Shown here one piece after another: positions 25,173 to 31,170 of a stretch of DNA of 31,170 bases. The DNA comes from JANXSD01 sp043758125 (GTDB taxonomy: Bacteria; Bacteroidota; Bacteroidia; AKYH767-A; OLB10), in assembly GCA_043758125.1 (NCBI GenBank), contig JAYVOC010000042.1, positions 1-31,170 of the forward strand, read 5' to 3'. How positions within the stretch are numbered: the first letter of the stretch is position 1; the number at the start of each line of letters is the position of its first letter. The position numbers were made by a program, and so were the translations under genes. The notes under the pieces are model-generated. The model worked only from the letters and a program-made list of their open reading frames with translations, was not told where the DNA came from and did no database searches.

Positions 25173-26459
25173 TCATTTGTTTTCCGTTTTTTCTTCTGCT
25201 TTCATCACTAAATGTGCTGTATTTCTACTGCGTTGTTCAAGTAAAATTTCTCTTCCCTGACTTAAATTTTCTAGCGTTGATGGATAATAATGCCGAATAG
25301 TATAAAGTTGCAATTCGGTGTTGTAACGAATGCGATAATTCTGTTGTAGTTGCTCAATTAATTTTGGAATCTTTTGCGTATCATCATCCAAACACACTGA
25401 AAAGCTAATAGCAGAATTTTGCATCAAATTAACTTTTACTCCCAATGTTGCAAATGTTGCAAAGATGTTACTAATATTTTCTTCGGCTATAAACGAAAAA
25501 TCTTTTGCGGCAATACTAATCAACACTTGATTGCTTTTGAAAATAAAGGAGGGAACTAATGGCTTTGTTTGTAAATCTTTTCCAATAACAGTTCCTTTCG
25601 CTTGATGATTCAAAAATGATTTTACGTACAATGGAATTCCCTTATTCTCTAGTGGTTTTATTGTTTTAGGATGAATTACAGAAGCACCATAATAGGCTAA
25701 TTCAATTGCATCAAGATAACTTAACTGCTCAAGTTTTTGTGCATCATTAAAATATTTCGGATCAGCATTTAATACGCCCGGTACATCTTTCCAAATAGTT
25801 ACTGATTCTGCATCCAATAAATATGCAAGAATTGCAGCGCTATAATCGGAACCTTCTCGTCCTAATGTGATGCTGTAATTTTCAGAGGTGCTTGCAATAT
25901 AACCTTGCGTTATTACAATATTATTTTTTTTTGTGAAAAGAGGCAAAAGATTTTTCTTAACTAAAAGATCACTTTCTTGCCAATTAATTTTTCCTTCTCG
26001 GTAAGTATTATCTGTATTCAAACAATCGCGAATGTCTAACCATACGCTTGCTAATTTTGATTCTTGTATCCAAGCATTTACGATCGTTGAAGAGATCAAT
26101 TCACCAAATGAAACAATTTGATCATAAATAAAATTGTACTCGCGAGGTTCATCTTCTAGTGCCCAGTGTATTTCAACAAAATAATTATTTACCTTTTCAT
26201 AAACTGGATTCTTTGGATCTGAAAAAAGTGATTCAATAATTTGGTAATGATATGTTTTTACCTCTTCTAAAAACTGTTCTGCCTCACCAGTTTTATTGAC
26301 ATGTGCATCAACAACTTTTTCAAGTGCATTAGTTGTTTTTCCCATTGCAGAAACGATGACAAGAATTTTCTCATCTTTAAAATCATGCATTATTGTTGCA
26401 ACATTTTTTACTGCCTCAGCATCTTTAACAGACGCGCCACCAAATTTAAATACTTTCAT
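25173..26459 (-). CDS. lysC: aspartokinase (monofunctional)
   Basis: The 428-residue enzyme starts MKVFKFGGASV (substrate/ATP motif KFGGxSV), followed by VSAMGKTTNAL (37-47), SFGELISS, ITLGREGSDYSAAILA (the ATP-binding GREGSD signature) and GASVIHPKTIKPL. The region after residue 300 contains the ACT regulatory domains (LISIAAKDFSFIAEENI; LMQNSAISFSVCLDD). It phosphorylates L-aspartate, the first step toward lysine, threonine, methionine and diaminopimelate. Feedback control through the ACT part is expected but the effector cannot be read from the sequence. It begins 11 bases after the GNAT gene on the same strand and 41 bases before ctaA. Confidence 0.92.
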   Translation of the reverse strand: MKVFKFGGASVKDAEAVKNVATIMHDFKDEKILVIVSAMGKTTNALEKVVDAHVNKTGEAEQFLEEVKTYHYQIIESLFSDPKNPVYEKVNNYFVEIHWALEDEPREYNFIYDQIVSFGELISSTIVNAWIQESKLASVWLDIRDCLNTDNTYREGKINWQESDLLVKKNLLPLFTKKNNIVITQGYIASTSENYSITLGREGSDYSAAILAYLLDAESVTIWKDVPGVLNADPKYFNDAQKLEQLSYLDAIELAYYGASVIHPKTIKPLENKGIPLYVKSFLNHQAKGTVIGKDLQTKPLVPSFIFKSNQVLISIAAKDFSFIAEENISNIFATFATLGVKVNLMQNSAISFSVCLDDDTQKIPKLIEQLQQNYRIRYNTELQLYTIRHYYPSTLENLSQGREILLEQRSRNTAHLVMKAEEKTENK

Positions 26460-26470
26460 TATCCAATAAT

Positions 26471-26947
26471 TTATTTCACTTCAGATGAACTTAATTCGGT
26501 TCGAGAGAGTTTGCAATTAATCCATTCACCGTCCATCTGTGCATTGTATTTTTTGTAAAAATTTATTGCATGTTCATTCCAATCTAATACTTGCCAATGC
26601 AATTGTTGGGCGCCTAAATCTAAAGCGTCTTTCATCACTGCATCAAACAATTGTTTTCCTACTTTTTTACCACGCATGGTTTCGGTAACAACAATATCAT
26701 CTAAATAAACGCCTTTACCTTTCCACGTAGAATATTTGATAAAATAAATTGCCATTCCAACAACTTTATTTTCTACCTCCGCTACTAAACAAAAATATAT
26801 TGGATGCTCACCAAATCCATCACGAATCATATCTTCTACGGTATTGGTAACTTCTTGCGGCGCTTTTTCATATTCCGCCAACTCACAGATGAGTGCATGT
26901 ACTTGCGCCATGTCGGCTTTCGTACCTTTACGTACTTTAATTCGCAT
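26471..26947 (-). CDS. GNAT family N-acetyltransferase
   Basis: The 158-residue protein is a single GNAT domain: IKVRKGTKADMAQVHALI at the N-terminus, VGMAIYFIKYSTW (strand 4) and LDDIVVTETMRGKKVGKQLF (strand 4 to the pyrophosphate loop, R/Q-x-x-G-x-G/A type). WNEHAINFYKKY is the conserved end of the fold. This resembles the diamine/spermidine acetyltransferase (SAT)-like branch, which has the same opening and WKGKGVYLDD motif. The ATG at 26947 is chosen over an upstream start at 27043 because a -7 box (TACTTTTG) lies just 4 bases before it and the extra residues look non-native. The acceptor substrate is unknown. It heads the GNAT - aspartokinase - ctaA operon and diverges from the hydrolase at 27004. 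Confidence 0.9.
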   Translation of the reverse strand: MRIKVRKGTKADMAQVHALICELAEYEKAPQEVTNTVEDMIRDGFGEHPIYFCLVAEVENKVVGMAIYFIKYSTWKGKGVYLDDIVVTETMRGKKVGKQLFDAVMKDALDLGAQQLHWQVLDWNEHAINFYKKYNAQMDGEWINCKLSRTELSSSEVK

Positions 26948-26951
26948 GACG

Positions 26952-26959
26952 CAAAAGTA
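26952..26959 (-). promoter_or_regulatory. -7 box 4 bases from the GNAT start codon
   Basis: TACTTTTG on the minus strand matches TAnnTTTG and ends 4 bases before ATG 26947, so transcription would begin at the start codon. No clear -33 element was found. Confidence 0.45.
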
Positions 26960-27003
26960 TTCCGAAATGAACGAATTTTGCAGAGAATGGAAGAAAGAAT
27001 TAT

Positions 27004-27765
27004 ATGAAACTGAATTATAGACAAATAGGCGCTGGAACGCCAATAATTATCTTGCATGGATTGTTTGGAATGAGTGATAATTGGCAATCTTTCGCTCGCA
27101 TGTTAGCGCAAAATAATTTTGTCGCTTATCTCGTCGATCTACGTAACCACGGACAATCACCTCATGATTCAATTCATAATTATTCAGTGATGGCATCCGA
27201 CGTCGCTGAACTAATATCAGATTTGGATCTTCAGCAACTTATAGTTTTAGGCCATAGCATGGGCGGAAAAGTTGCAATGCAATTACTGAATGATTATCCT
27301 AACATGGTTTCGAAATTAATTGTTGTTGATATCGCTCCCTACAATTATCCAATTCATCATCGTGAAATAATAGATGCACTTTTATTAGTTAATTTAAATG
27401 AAATAAAATCACGGAGTGAAGCAGAAAAAATTCTTGCATATAAAATTGATGATGTTGGTACACGACAATTTTTACTCAAAAATTTATATTGGATTACACC
27501 TGAAAAATTGGCGTGGCGATTCAACTTATCAGTACTAAATTCGGAGATTGAAGAAGTTGGAAATGCTACATGGCCATCCGTTCCAAGTACTACTGAAGTG
27601 TTATTTGTACGAGGTGAAAATTCTGGCTATCTCGACGCAACGCGTTACAAAGAAATTGAACAATGGTATCCAAATGCTAAGTTTGAAACTATACCTAATG
27701 CTGGTCATTGGGTTCAAGCAGAACAACCACAATTATTGCTTGATGCAATATTAAAATTTATTTAA
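27004..27765 (+). CDS. alpha/beta-fold hydrolase (YbfF-like esterase)
   Basis: The 253-residue protein has the oxyanion region LHGLFGMSDNW (17-27), DLRNHGQS (45-52), the nucleophile elbow GHSMGG (83-88, Ser85) and the C-terminal catalytic His in NAGHWVQAE (H235). This is the order seen in YbfF-type acyl esterases and related hydrolases. It probably hydrolyses a small ester or thioester in the cytoplasm. No signal peptide is present. The gene diverges from the GNAT gene with 56 bases between the two start codons and has no partner on its own strand. A near-match to the -7 box (GAATTTTG) lies at about 26973. Confidence 0.9.
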   Translation: MKLNYRQIGAGTPIIILHGLFGMSDNWQSFARMLAQNNFVAYLVDLRNHGQSPHDSIHNYSVMASDVAELISDLDLQQLIVLGHSMGGKVAMQLLNDYPNMVSKLIVVDIAPYNYPIHHREIIDALLLVNLNEIKSRSEAEKILAYKIDDVGTRQFLLKNLYWITPEKLAWRFNLSVLNSEIEEVGNATWPSVPSTTEVLFVRGENSGYLDATRYKEIEQWYPNAKFETIPNAGHWVQAEQPQLLLDAILKFI

Positions 27766-27824
27766 AATTTAATATTTTAGGGATAAAAAAAATTTTCAGC
27801 CGCAATAGCGATTGCAAATTAATT

Positions 27825-28394
27825 TCATTTCCATTTCAAGGTCTTCAACATGTGTTCAATATCTTCTTTAACAAAAGCTATTGATGGAGCGATGGAATCT
27901 GCATTGGGTTCGGCATTAAAATAAAGTGCGCCACGCAAAAAGTTCGTTGAACTATCAGTAACAAAAAATTGAGAAGGTGATGCCGCATCTCCACCAATAT
28001 CATATAGCACACCATAAACGCCTTTGTTAAAAGATACTAATCGTTCGTCGATAGAACTTGCACGTGAAGTATGCTTATAAACTAAGGTGCGAGTATCTTC
28101 CATGTAATCACGCAAATTTCCATGAACAGCTTTGTAGGTTAAATATAATTGTCCATTTAACCGAGGCATAATTACATAATACCAGCATGGATCAGAAAGT
28201 GAATTTGAATCAGGAACTACGAATGCGTAGTCGGGAATCTCAAAACTAAAAGGACAATCTTTGGGTTCAAAAAGTTTGTATTTATGCTTCGGATATTCGA
28301 TACGAAAATATCCTCGTGGCTTGGGAGTATAATCGTCGTGATGGCATCCTGATAAAAGGAAAACCAACAGCAGGCTAGTAAGTAGTTTCCGCAT
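27825..28394 (-). CDS. gldD: gliding-motility-type lipoprotein GldD
   Basis: The ATG at 28394 gives a lipoprotein signal MRKLLTSLLLVFLLSGC with lipobox LLSGC (Cys17). The frame also runs upstream to 28421, but that would bury the signal. The mature protein begins with KPRGYFRIEYPKHKYKLF, matching GldD (KPxGY.RLEYP). It also contains CPFSFEIPDYAFV and a conserved C-terminus (DIEHMLKTLKW). In Flavobacterium, GldD is needed for gliding and is linked to the type IX secretion system. It lies 30 bases downstream of ssb. In F. johnsoniae the order is mutY-ssb-gldE-gldD; here no gldE gene lies between ssb and gldD. The T9SS cargo genes elsewhere in the window fit this assignment. Confidence 0.87.
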   Translation of the reverse strand: MRKLLTSLLLVFLLSGCHHDDYTPKPRGYFRIEYPKHKYKLFEPKDCPFSFEIPDYAFVVPDSNSLSDPCWYYVIMPRLNGQLYLTYKAVHGNLRDYMEDTRTLVYKHTSRASSIDERLVSFNKGVYGVLYDIGGDAASPSQFFVTDSSTNFLRGALYFNAEPNADSIAPSIAFVKEDIEHMLKTLKWK

Positions 28395-28424
28395 GGGCGA
28401 CAAAGATGAAATAAAATTCAATGC

Positions 28425-28838
28425 TTAAAACGGAAGATCACCACCCATATCTGTCATTGGAGGTGTTTCATCATGTGTTTCGTCAGTCTGTTGATTAGGT
28501 AATGGATCACGTTTGCTTAACATGGTCATGTTTTCGGCAATGATTTCTGTTGCATAACGCTTGATACCATCTTTCTCCCAGTTACGCGTACGCAGCTTAC
28601 CTTCAATATAAACCATGTGTCCTTTACGAAGTAATAAACGTTCGGCTGCTTCAGCTAATCCGCGCCACAAAACAACGTTATGCCATTCGGTTTGATCCTG
28701 TCGCTGTCCATCTTTGTTCTTAAAATATTCGGTGGTTGCAAGCGGAAATTTCGCCACCATAATGCCGCCTTCCATGTGGCGATATTCCGGGTCTTTACCA
28801 AGATTGCCAATCAATATAACTTTGTTTACTCCTGACAT
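28425..28838 (-). CDS. ssb: single-stranded DNA-binding protein
   Basis: The 137-residue protein is an OB-fold SSB: MSGVNKVILIGNLGKDPE at the start, then TEWHNVVLWRGLAEAAERLL and KGHMVYIEGKLRTRNWEKDG. A Pro/Asp/Glu-rich tail ends in GGDLPF, the conserved acidic tip that docks repair and replication proteins. It binds single-stranded DNA in replication, recombination and repair. It sits between mutY upstream (136-base gap) and gldD downstream on the same strand. A -7 box (TAACTTTG, 28909-28916) gives it its own promoter. Confidence 0.96.
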   Translation of the reverse strand: MSGVNKVILIGNLGKDPEYRHMEGGIMVAKFPLATTEYFKNKDGQRQDQTEWHNVVLWRGLAEAAERLLLRKGHMVYIEGKLRTRNWEKDGIKRYATEIIAENMTMLSKRDPLPNQQTDETHDETPPMTDMGGDLPF

Positions 28839-28908
28839 GCTATTTAGAATTTAAGGTTCGTATACTTACTCGATGCTATCTGGACTCCAAAACCAATAAG
28901 GCGATAAG

Positions 28909-28916
28909 CAAAGTTA
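28909..28916 (-). promoter_or_regulatory. -7 box of ssb
   Basis: TAACTTTG on the minus strand matches TAnnTTTG and lies 70 bases upstream of ATG 28838. The long leader contains no other feature that could be recognised. Confidence 0.45.
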
Positions 28917-28973
28917 ATTATTCCTCGTTCTAAAAAAAGTTTGATAATATTTAAAGGATAGAAAATCGAATGA

Positions 28974-30047
28974 TTATTTCTTATCGAGATTTTTTAAACT
29001 TTTCATGCGATGATCTTTTAAATATTTAACGATCAATTGCGGCATTCCGAAATGTACTAAATCATCAAAATCTACTACTTTATTTTTTTTGAATGATGAT
29101 AAACTTTTTACTTTAATCCAATGAAATCGCGCTAGTAATTTTTGATGCGATAAAAGATGTTTGATCTGTTCACTTGTTGATTCATAAGTTCCCTTTCCAT
29201 TTGTGATCGAAATAAATCGCTTATCATTCAATAATTCCGTTGGCTCAAAATCGTGGTCGCTTTCTATCAGAGGGAAATCAAATAAGCCTTGCCAGATATC
29301 TTTCGCTGTTCGTGCATTTATCACTACAGACGTTCCATCATGGATGATTAAATAGTTAAAGTATCGGGTGCGAACTTTGAGTTTTTTCGCTTTTACAGGT
29401 AATAGAGGAATCAAATCATTATTATAGGCTACACAATATCCAGCAAAGGGACATTCAAGGCAATTTGGACTCGTTGGTTTGCAAATCATGGCACCCATTT
29501 CCATCATTCCTTGGTTATGCCGACCTGGATTTCGCTTATCGAGAAGCTTTTCTGCAAGTTGTGCAAATTCTTTTTTCCCTTCTGATGAATCGATGGGTGT
29601 TGCAATTCCAAAACATCTCGACAAAAACCGATAAACGTTGCCATCAACTACGGAATGTGGTAATCCAAAGGCAAAAGATGCGATGGCAGCTGATGTATAA
29701 TCTCCAACACCTTTTAATGTGTGGATGTCTTCGTATGAATATGGAAAGACACCATCATATTCAGCAACGATCTGTTTTGCAGCAGTATGCAGATTCCTTG
29801 CTCGTGAATAATATCCTAATCCTTGCCACAATTGTAGAATTTTGTCTTGCGAAGCTTTCGCAAGATCTTGAATTTCTGGAAAATTTTCGATGAATCGTTC
29901 ATAATAAGGAAGACCTTGTTCAACACGCGTTTGTTGCAAAATAATTTCAGAAAGCCATATAAAATAAGGGTTTTTAGTGCTACGCCAAGGCAGTTCACGA
30001 CCATTTTTCAGGTACCAAACAGACAAAATCTTTGAAAAATCCTTCAT
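28974..30047 (-). CDS. mutY: A/G-specific adenine DNA glycosylase
   Basis: The 357-residue enzyme has the catalytic Glu E34 in WLSEIILQQTRV, the helix-hairpin-helix LKGVGDYTSA (111-120) and the catalytic Asp D135 in VDGNVYR. The [4Fe-4S] loop is C189-x6-C196-x2-C199-x5-C205. The C-terminal part (KVRTRYFNYLIIHDGTSV ... GLFDFPLIES) is the NUDIX-like domain that recognises 8-oxoguanine. MutY removes adenine mispaired with 8-oxoG and so prevents G:C to T:A changes. It diverges from the HU gene across a 109-base region carrying a promoter for each side. Linkage of mutY to HU, ssb and gld genes is a known Bacteroidota arrangement. Confidence 0.96.
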   Translation of the reverse strand: MKDFSKILSVWYLKNGRELPWRSTKNPYFIWLSEIILQQTRVEQGLPYYERFIENFPEIQDLAKASQDKILQLWQGLGYYSRARNLHTAAKQIVAEYDGVFPYSYEDIHTLKGVGDYTSAAIASFAFGLPHSVVDGNVYRFLSRCFGIATPIDSSEGKKEFAQLAEKLLDKRNPGRHNQGMMEMGAMICKPTSPNCLECPFAGYCVAYNNDLIPLLPVKAKKLKVRTRYFNYLIIHDGTSVVINARTAKDIWQGLFDFPLIESDHDFEPTELLNDKRFISITNGKGTYESTSEQIKHLLSHQKLLARFHWIKVKSLSSFKKNKVVDFDDLVHFGMPQLIVKYLKDHRMKSLKNLDKK

Positions 30048-30064
30048 ATTTTTTGTAACGGGCT

Positions 30065-30072
30065 CAAAAGTA
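30065..30072 (-). promoter_or_regulatory. -7 box of mutY
   Basis: TACTTTTG on the minus strand matches TAnnTTTG and lies 17 bases before ATG 30047. It sits back to back with the HU promoter at 30085-30114. Confidence 0.5.
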
Positions 30073-30084
30073 ATGAATTAATAT

Positions 30085-30114
30085 TTTGAATTTAAGTGAG
30101 AAAGCCTATCTTTG
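30085..30114 (+). promoter_or_regulatory. promoter of the HU gene
   Basis: TTTG (30085-30088) and TATCTTTG (30107-30114) match the Bacteroidota -33 and -7 elements with an 18-base spacer, followed by CAGCC. This is the best promoter in the window. It leaves a leader of about 35-40 bases before ATG 30157 and rules out the earlier TTG at 30112 as a start. Confidence 0.75.
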
Positions 30115-30156
30115 CAGCCCTTTAAAAGGAAAACCTCTCTTAATAAAATTGTCATC

Positions 30157-30456
30157 ATGACGAAAGCAGAATTAGTAAATGAAATTTCTACCAAAACCGG
30201 AATTGAGAAGGTGATGGTGCAACAAACCATTGAATCAATGATGAAAGTTGTTCGCAACTCATTAATCAACGACGAAAACGTTTACTTACGTGGATTTGGA
30301 AGTTTCATCGTAAAGAAACGCGCCAAAAAAACTGGACGTATTATTACAAAGAACGCTACGATTATTATCCCCGAGCATTATATCCCAGCCTTTAAACCGG
30401 CTAAAACATTTACGGAGCGCGTGAAAAGCTCACACTCTAAAAAAGTTGCGCAATAA
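30157..30456 (+). CDS. HU/IHF-family nucleoid protein
   Basis: The 99-residue protein opens MTKAELVNEISTKTGI and contains VYLRGFGSFIVKKRAKKTGR (43-62), the conserved start of the DNA-clasping beta arm, then the arm (NATIIIPEHYIPAFKPAKTF). It bends and compacts DNA and binds as a dimer. The PxxxPxFKPxK region is as in HU. ATG 30157 is chosen because the promoter's -7 box ends at 30114 and because it gives the normal family N-terminus; the frame itself is open from TTG 30112. It is followed after 3 bases by a TPR protein on the same strand, so the two are co-transcribed. Confidence 0.94.
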   Translation: MTKAELVNEISTKTGIEKVMVQQTIESMMKVVRNSLINDENVYLRGFGSFIVKKRAKKTGRIITKNATIIIPEHYIPAFKPAKTFTERVKSSHSKKVAQ

Positions 30457-30459
30457 AAA

Positions 30460-31170
30460 ATGTCATCTCGTAAGCTGCAAATAATTGTTGTTGTTGCAGC
30501 CATTGTTTTAACTGTAGGTCTATTACTCGCTCCTTCGCAAGTAAATGTTACATCAAAACAAGTGGCTCATCAAGCTCAGTTGGAGCAGCATCAAGAAGAT
30601 ACAGCCTTTAACGGAGATGCATTACTTAAATCAGCAAAGGGAGCCCTCAATAAAGAACAGATAGCACAACTCGATCATCTTGAGTTGGGTTTGAAACAAT
30701 CGGCGGGAGATAAGGATACAGCATTACTTGATGAAATCGGTCGTTTCTGGGATCGTCAAAGTATTCCTGCAGCCTCCGCAGTTTGGTTTGAGAGAAAAGC
30801 AAAGGTGATGAATACTGATCACGGTTACCTTGATGCCGCTTATCGCTATTTTGATTCCTTCAAACTCGCTCAAGACTCTGGTCTGCGTGAAATGATGGTG
30901 CAAAAAGCGATCGGTAATTATCAAAAAGTATTGGAGTTAAATCCCAATAATTTAGATGCAAAAACAGACCTCGGTGCCTGTTATGCGGAAGGTACAGGTG
31001 AACCCATGAAAGGAATTATGCTCTTGCGTGAAGTGATAGCAGCAAATCCTAATCATGAAATGGCTCAGTATAATCTAGGAATGTTATCTGTGAAATCTGG
31101 TCAGCTTGACAAAGCAATTGTACGATTTCAAAAGGTTTTAGAGATTAATCCAAAACGTTCGGATATGTAC
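30460..31170 (+). CDS. membrane-anchored TPR-repeat protein (partial)
   Basis: The frame is open from ATG 30460 to the window edge (237 codons), so the C-terminus is missing. One membrane segment near residues 6-24 (LQIIVVVAAIVLTVGLLLA) precedes a helical part. TPR units are seen in AIGNYQKVLELNPNNLDAK, LREVIAANPNHEMAQYNLGM and KAIVRFQKVLEINPKRSDMY. TPR arrays bind partner proteins. The gene begins 3 bases after the HU gene stop. In other Bacteroidota a TPR protein sits at this place between HU and ribonuclease G/E, so rng may follow outside the window. The exact partner is unknown. Confidence 0.88.
   Translation, partial: MSSRKLQIIVVVAAIVLTVGLLLAPSQVNVTSKQVAHQAQLEQHQEDTAFNGDALLKSAKGALNKEQIAQLDHLELGLKQSAGDKDTALLDEIGRFWDRQSIPAASAVWFERKAKVMNTDHGYLDAAYRYFDSFKLAQDSGLREMMVQKAIGNYQKVLELNPNNLDAKTDLGACYAEGTGEPMKGIMLLREVIAANPNHEMAQYNLGMLSVKSGQLDKAIVRFQKVLEINPKRSDMY

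Overview
The window looks like chromosomal DNA of a member of the Bacteroidota (CFB group), class not resolvable by eye. The DNA is AT-rich. Several secreted proteins end in type IX secretion (T9SS) sorting domains (SPNP/YPNP/FPNP followed by a beta-sandwich tail). There is a GldD-like gliding lipoprotein next to ssb and mutY. Start regions carry the Bacteroidota -7 box TAnnTTTG, and Shine-Dalgarno sequences are largely absent. No tRNA, rRNA, CRISPR array or intact transposase was seen.

Layout. 1-2094 (minus): a membrane-linked redox module made of a small Tat-signal protein, a four-cluster Fe-S subunit and an NrfD-type quinol-interacting membrane subunit cut by the window edge. 2183-2745: gene debris, an unrecognised minus-strand remnant abutting an orphan T9SS tail. 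3254-6637 (plus): a stand-alone response regulator, then a secreted GH18 chitinase-like enzyme and a secreted PNGase F-like amidase, a pair suited to attacking glycans and glycoproteins. 6675-9265 (minus): a CMAH/UlaG-like metallo-beta-lactamase-fold enzyme and a methyltransferase gene interrupted by one in-frame TAA. 9465-10703: another T9SS-exported protein. 10862-12199: kynurenine 3-monooxygenase. 12200-12554: a cluster of hairpin repeats. 12555-13778: an unrecognised membrane-anchored protein with a degenerate Hpt-like tail. 13985-16459: a PLP aminotransferase and mannose-1-phosphate guanylyltransferase. 16588-18397: a T9SS beta-propeller-like protein preceded by the decayed C-terminus of another exported protein. 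18475-22675: a VTT membrane protein, NhaA and a DsbD-type thiol reductase. 22796-23412: a DUF3267-like zinc protease gene frameshifted in a run of ten A. 23539-26947: a DinB/YfiT protein, heme A synthase, aspartokinase and a GNAT acetyltransferase. 27004-31170: an alpha/beta hydrolase and the conserved gldD-ssb-mutY / HU-TPR locus.

How it fits together. Most genes are housekeeping or envelope functions. The coherent themes are T9SS export (four intact cargo proteins, two decayed tails, GldD) and extracellular glycan or glycoprotein breakdown. No clearly new multi-gene system was found. The observations most worth checking are the chitinase/PNGase F-like pair, the two single-lesion genes (in-frame TAA; A10 frameshift), the His-less Hpt-like protein, the hairpin repeat cluster, and several -7 boxes so close to start codons that leaderless transcripts are likely.
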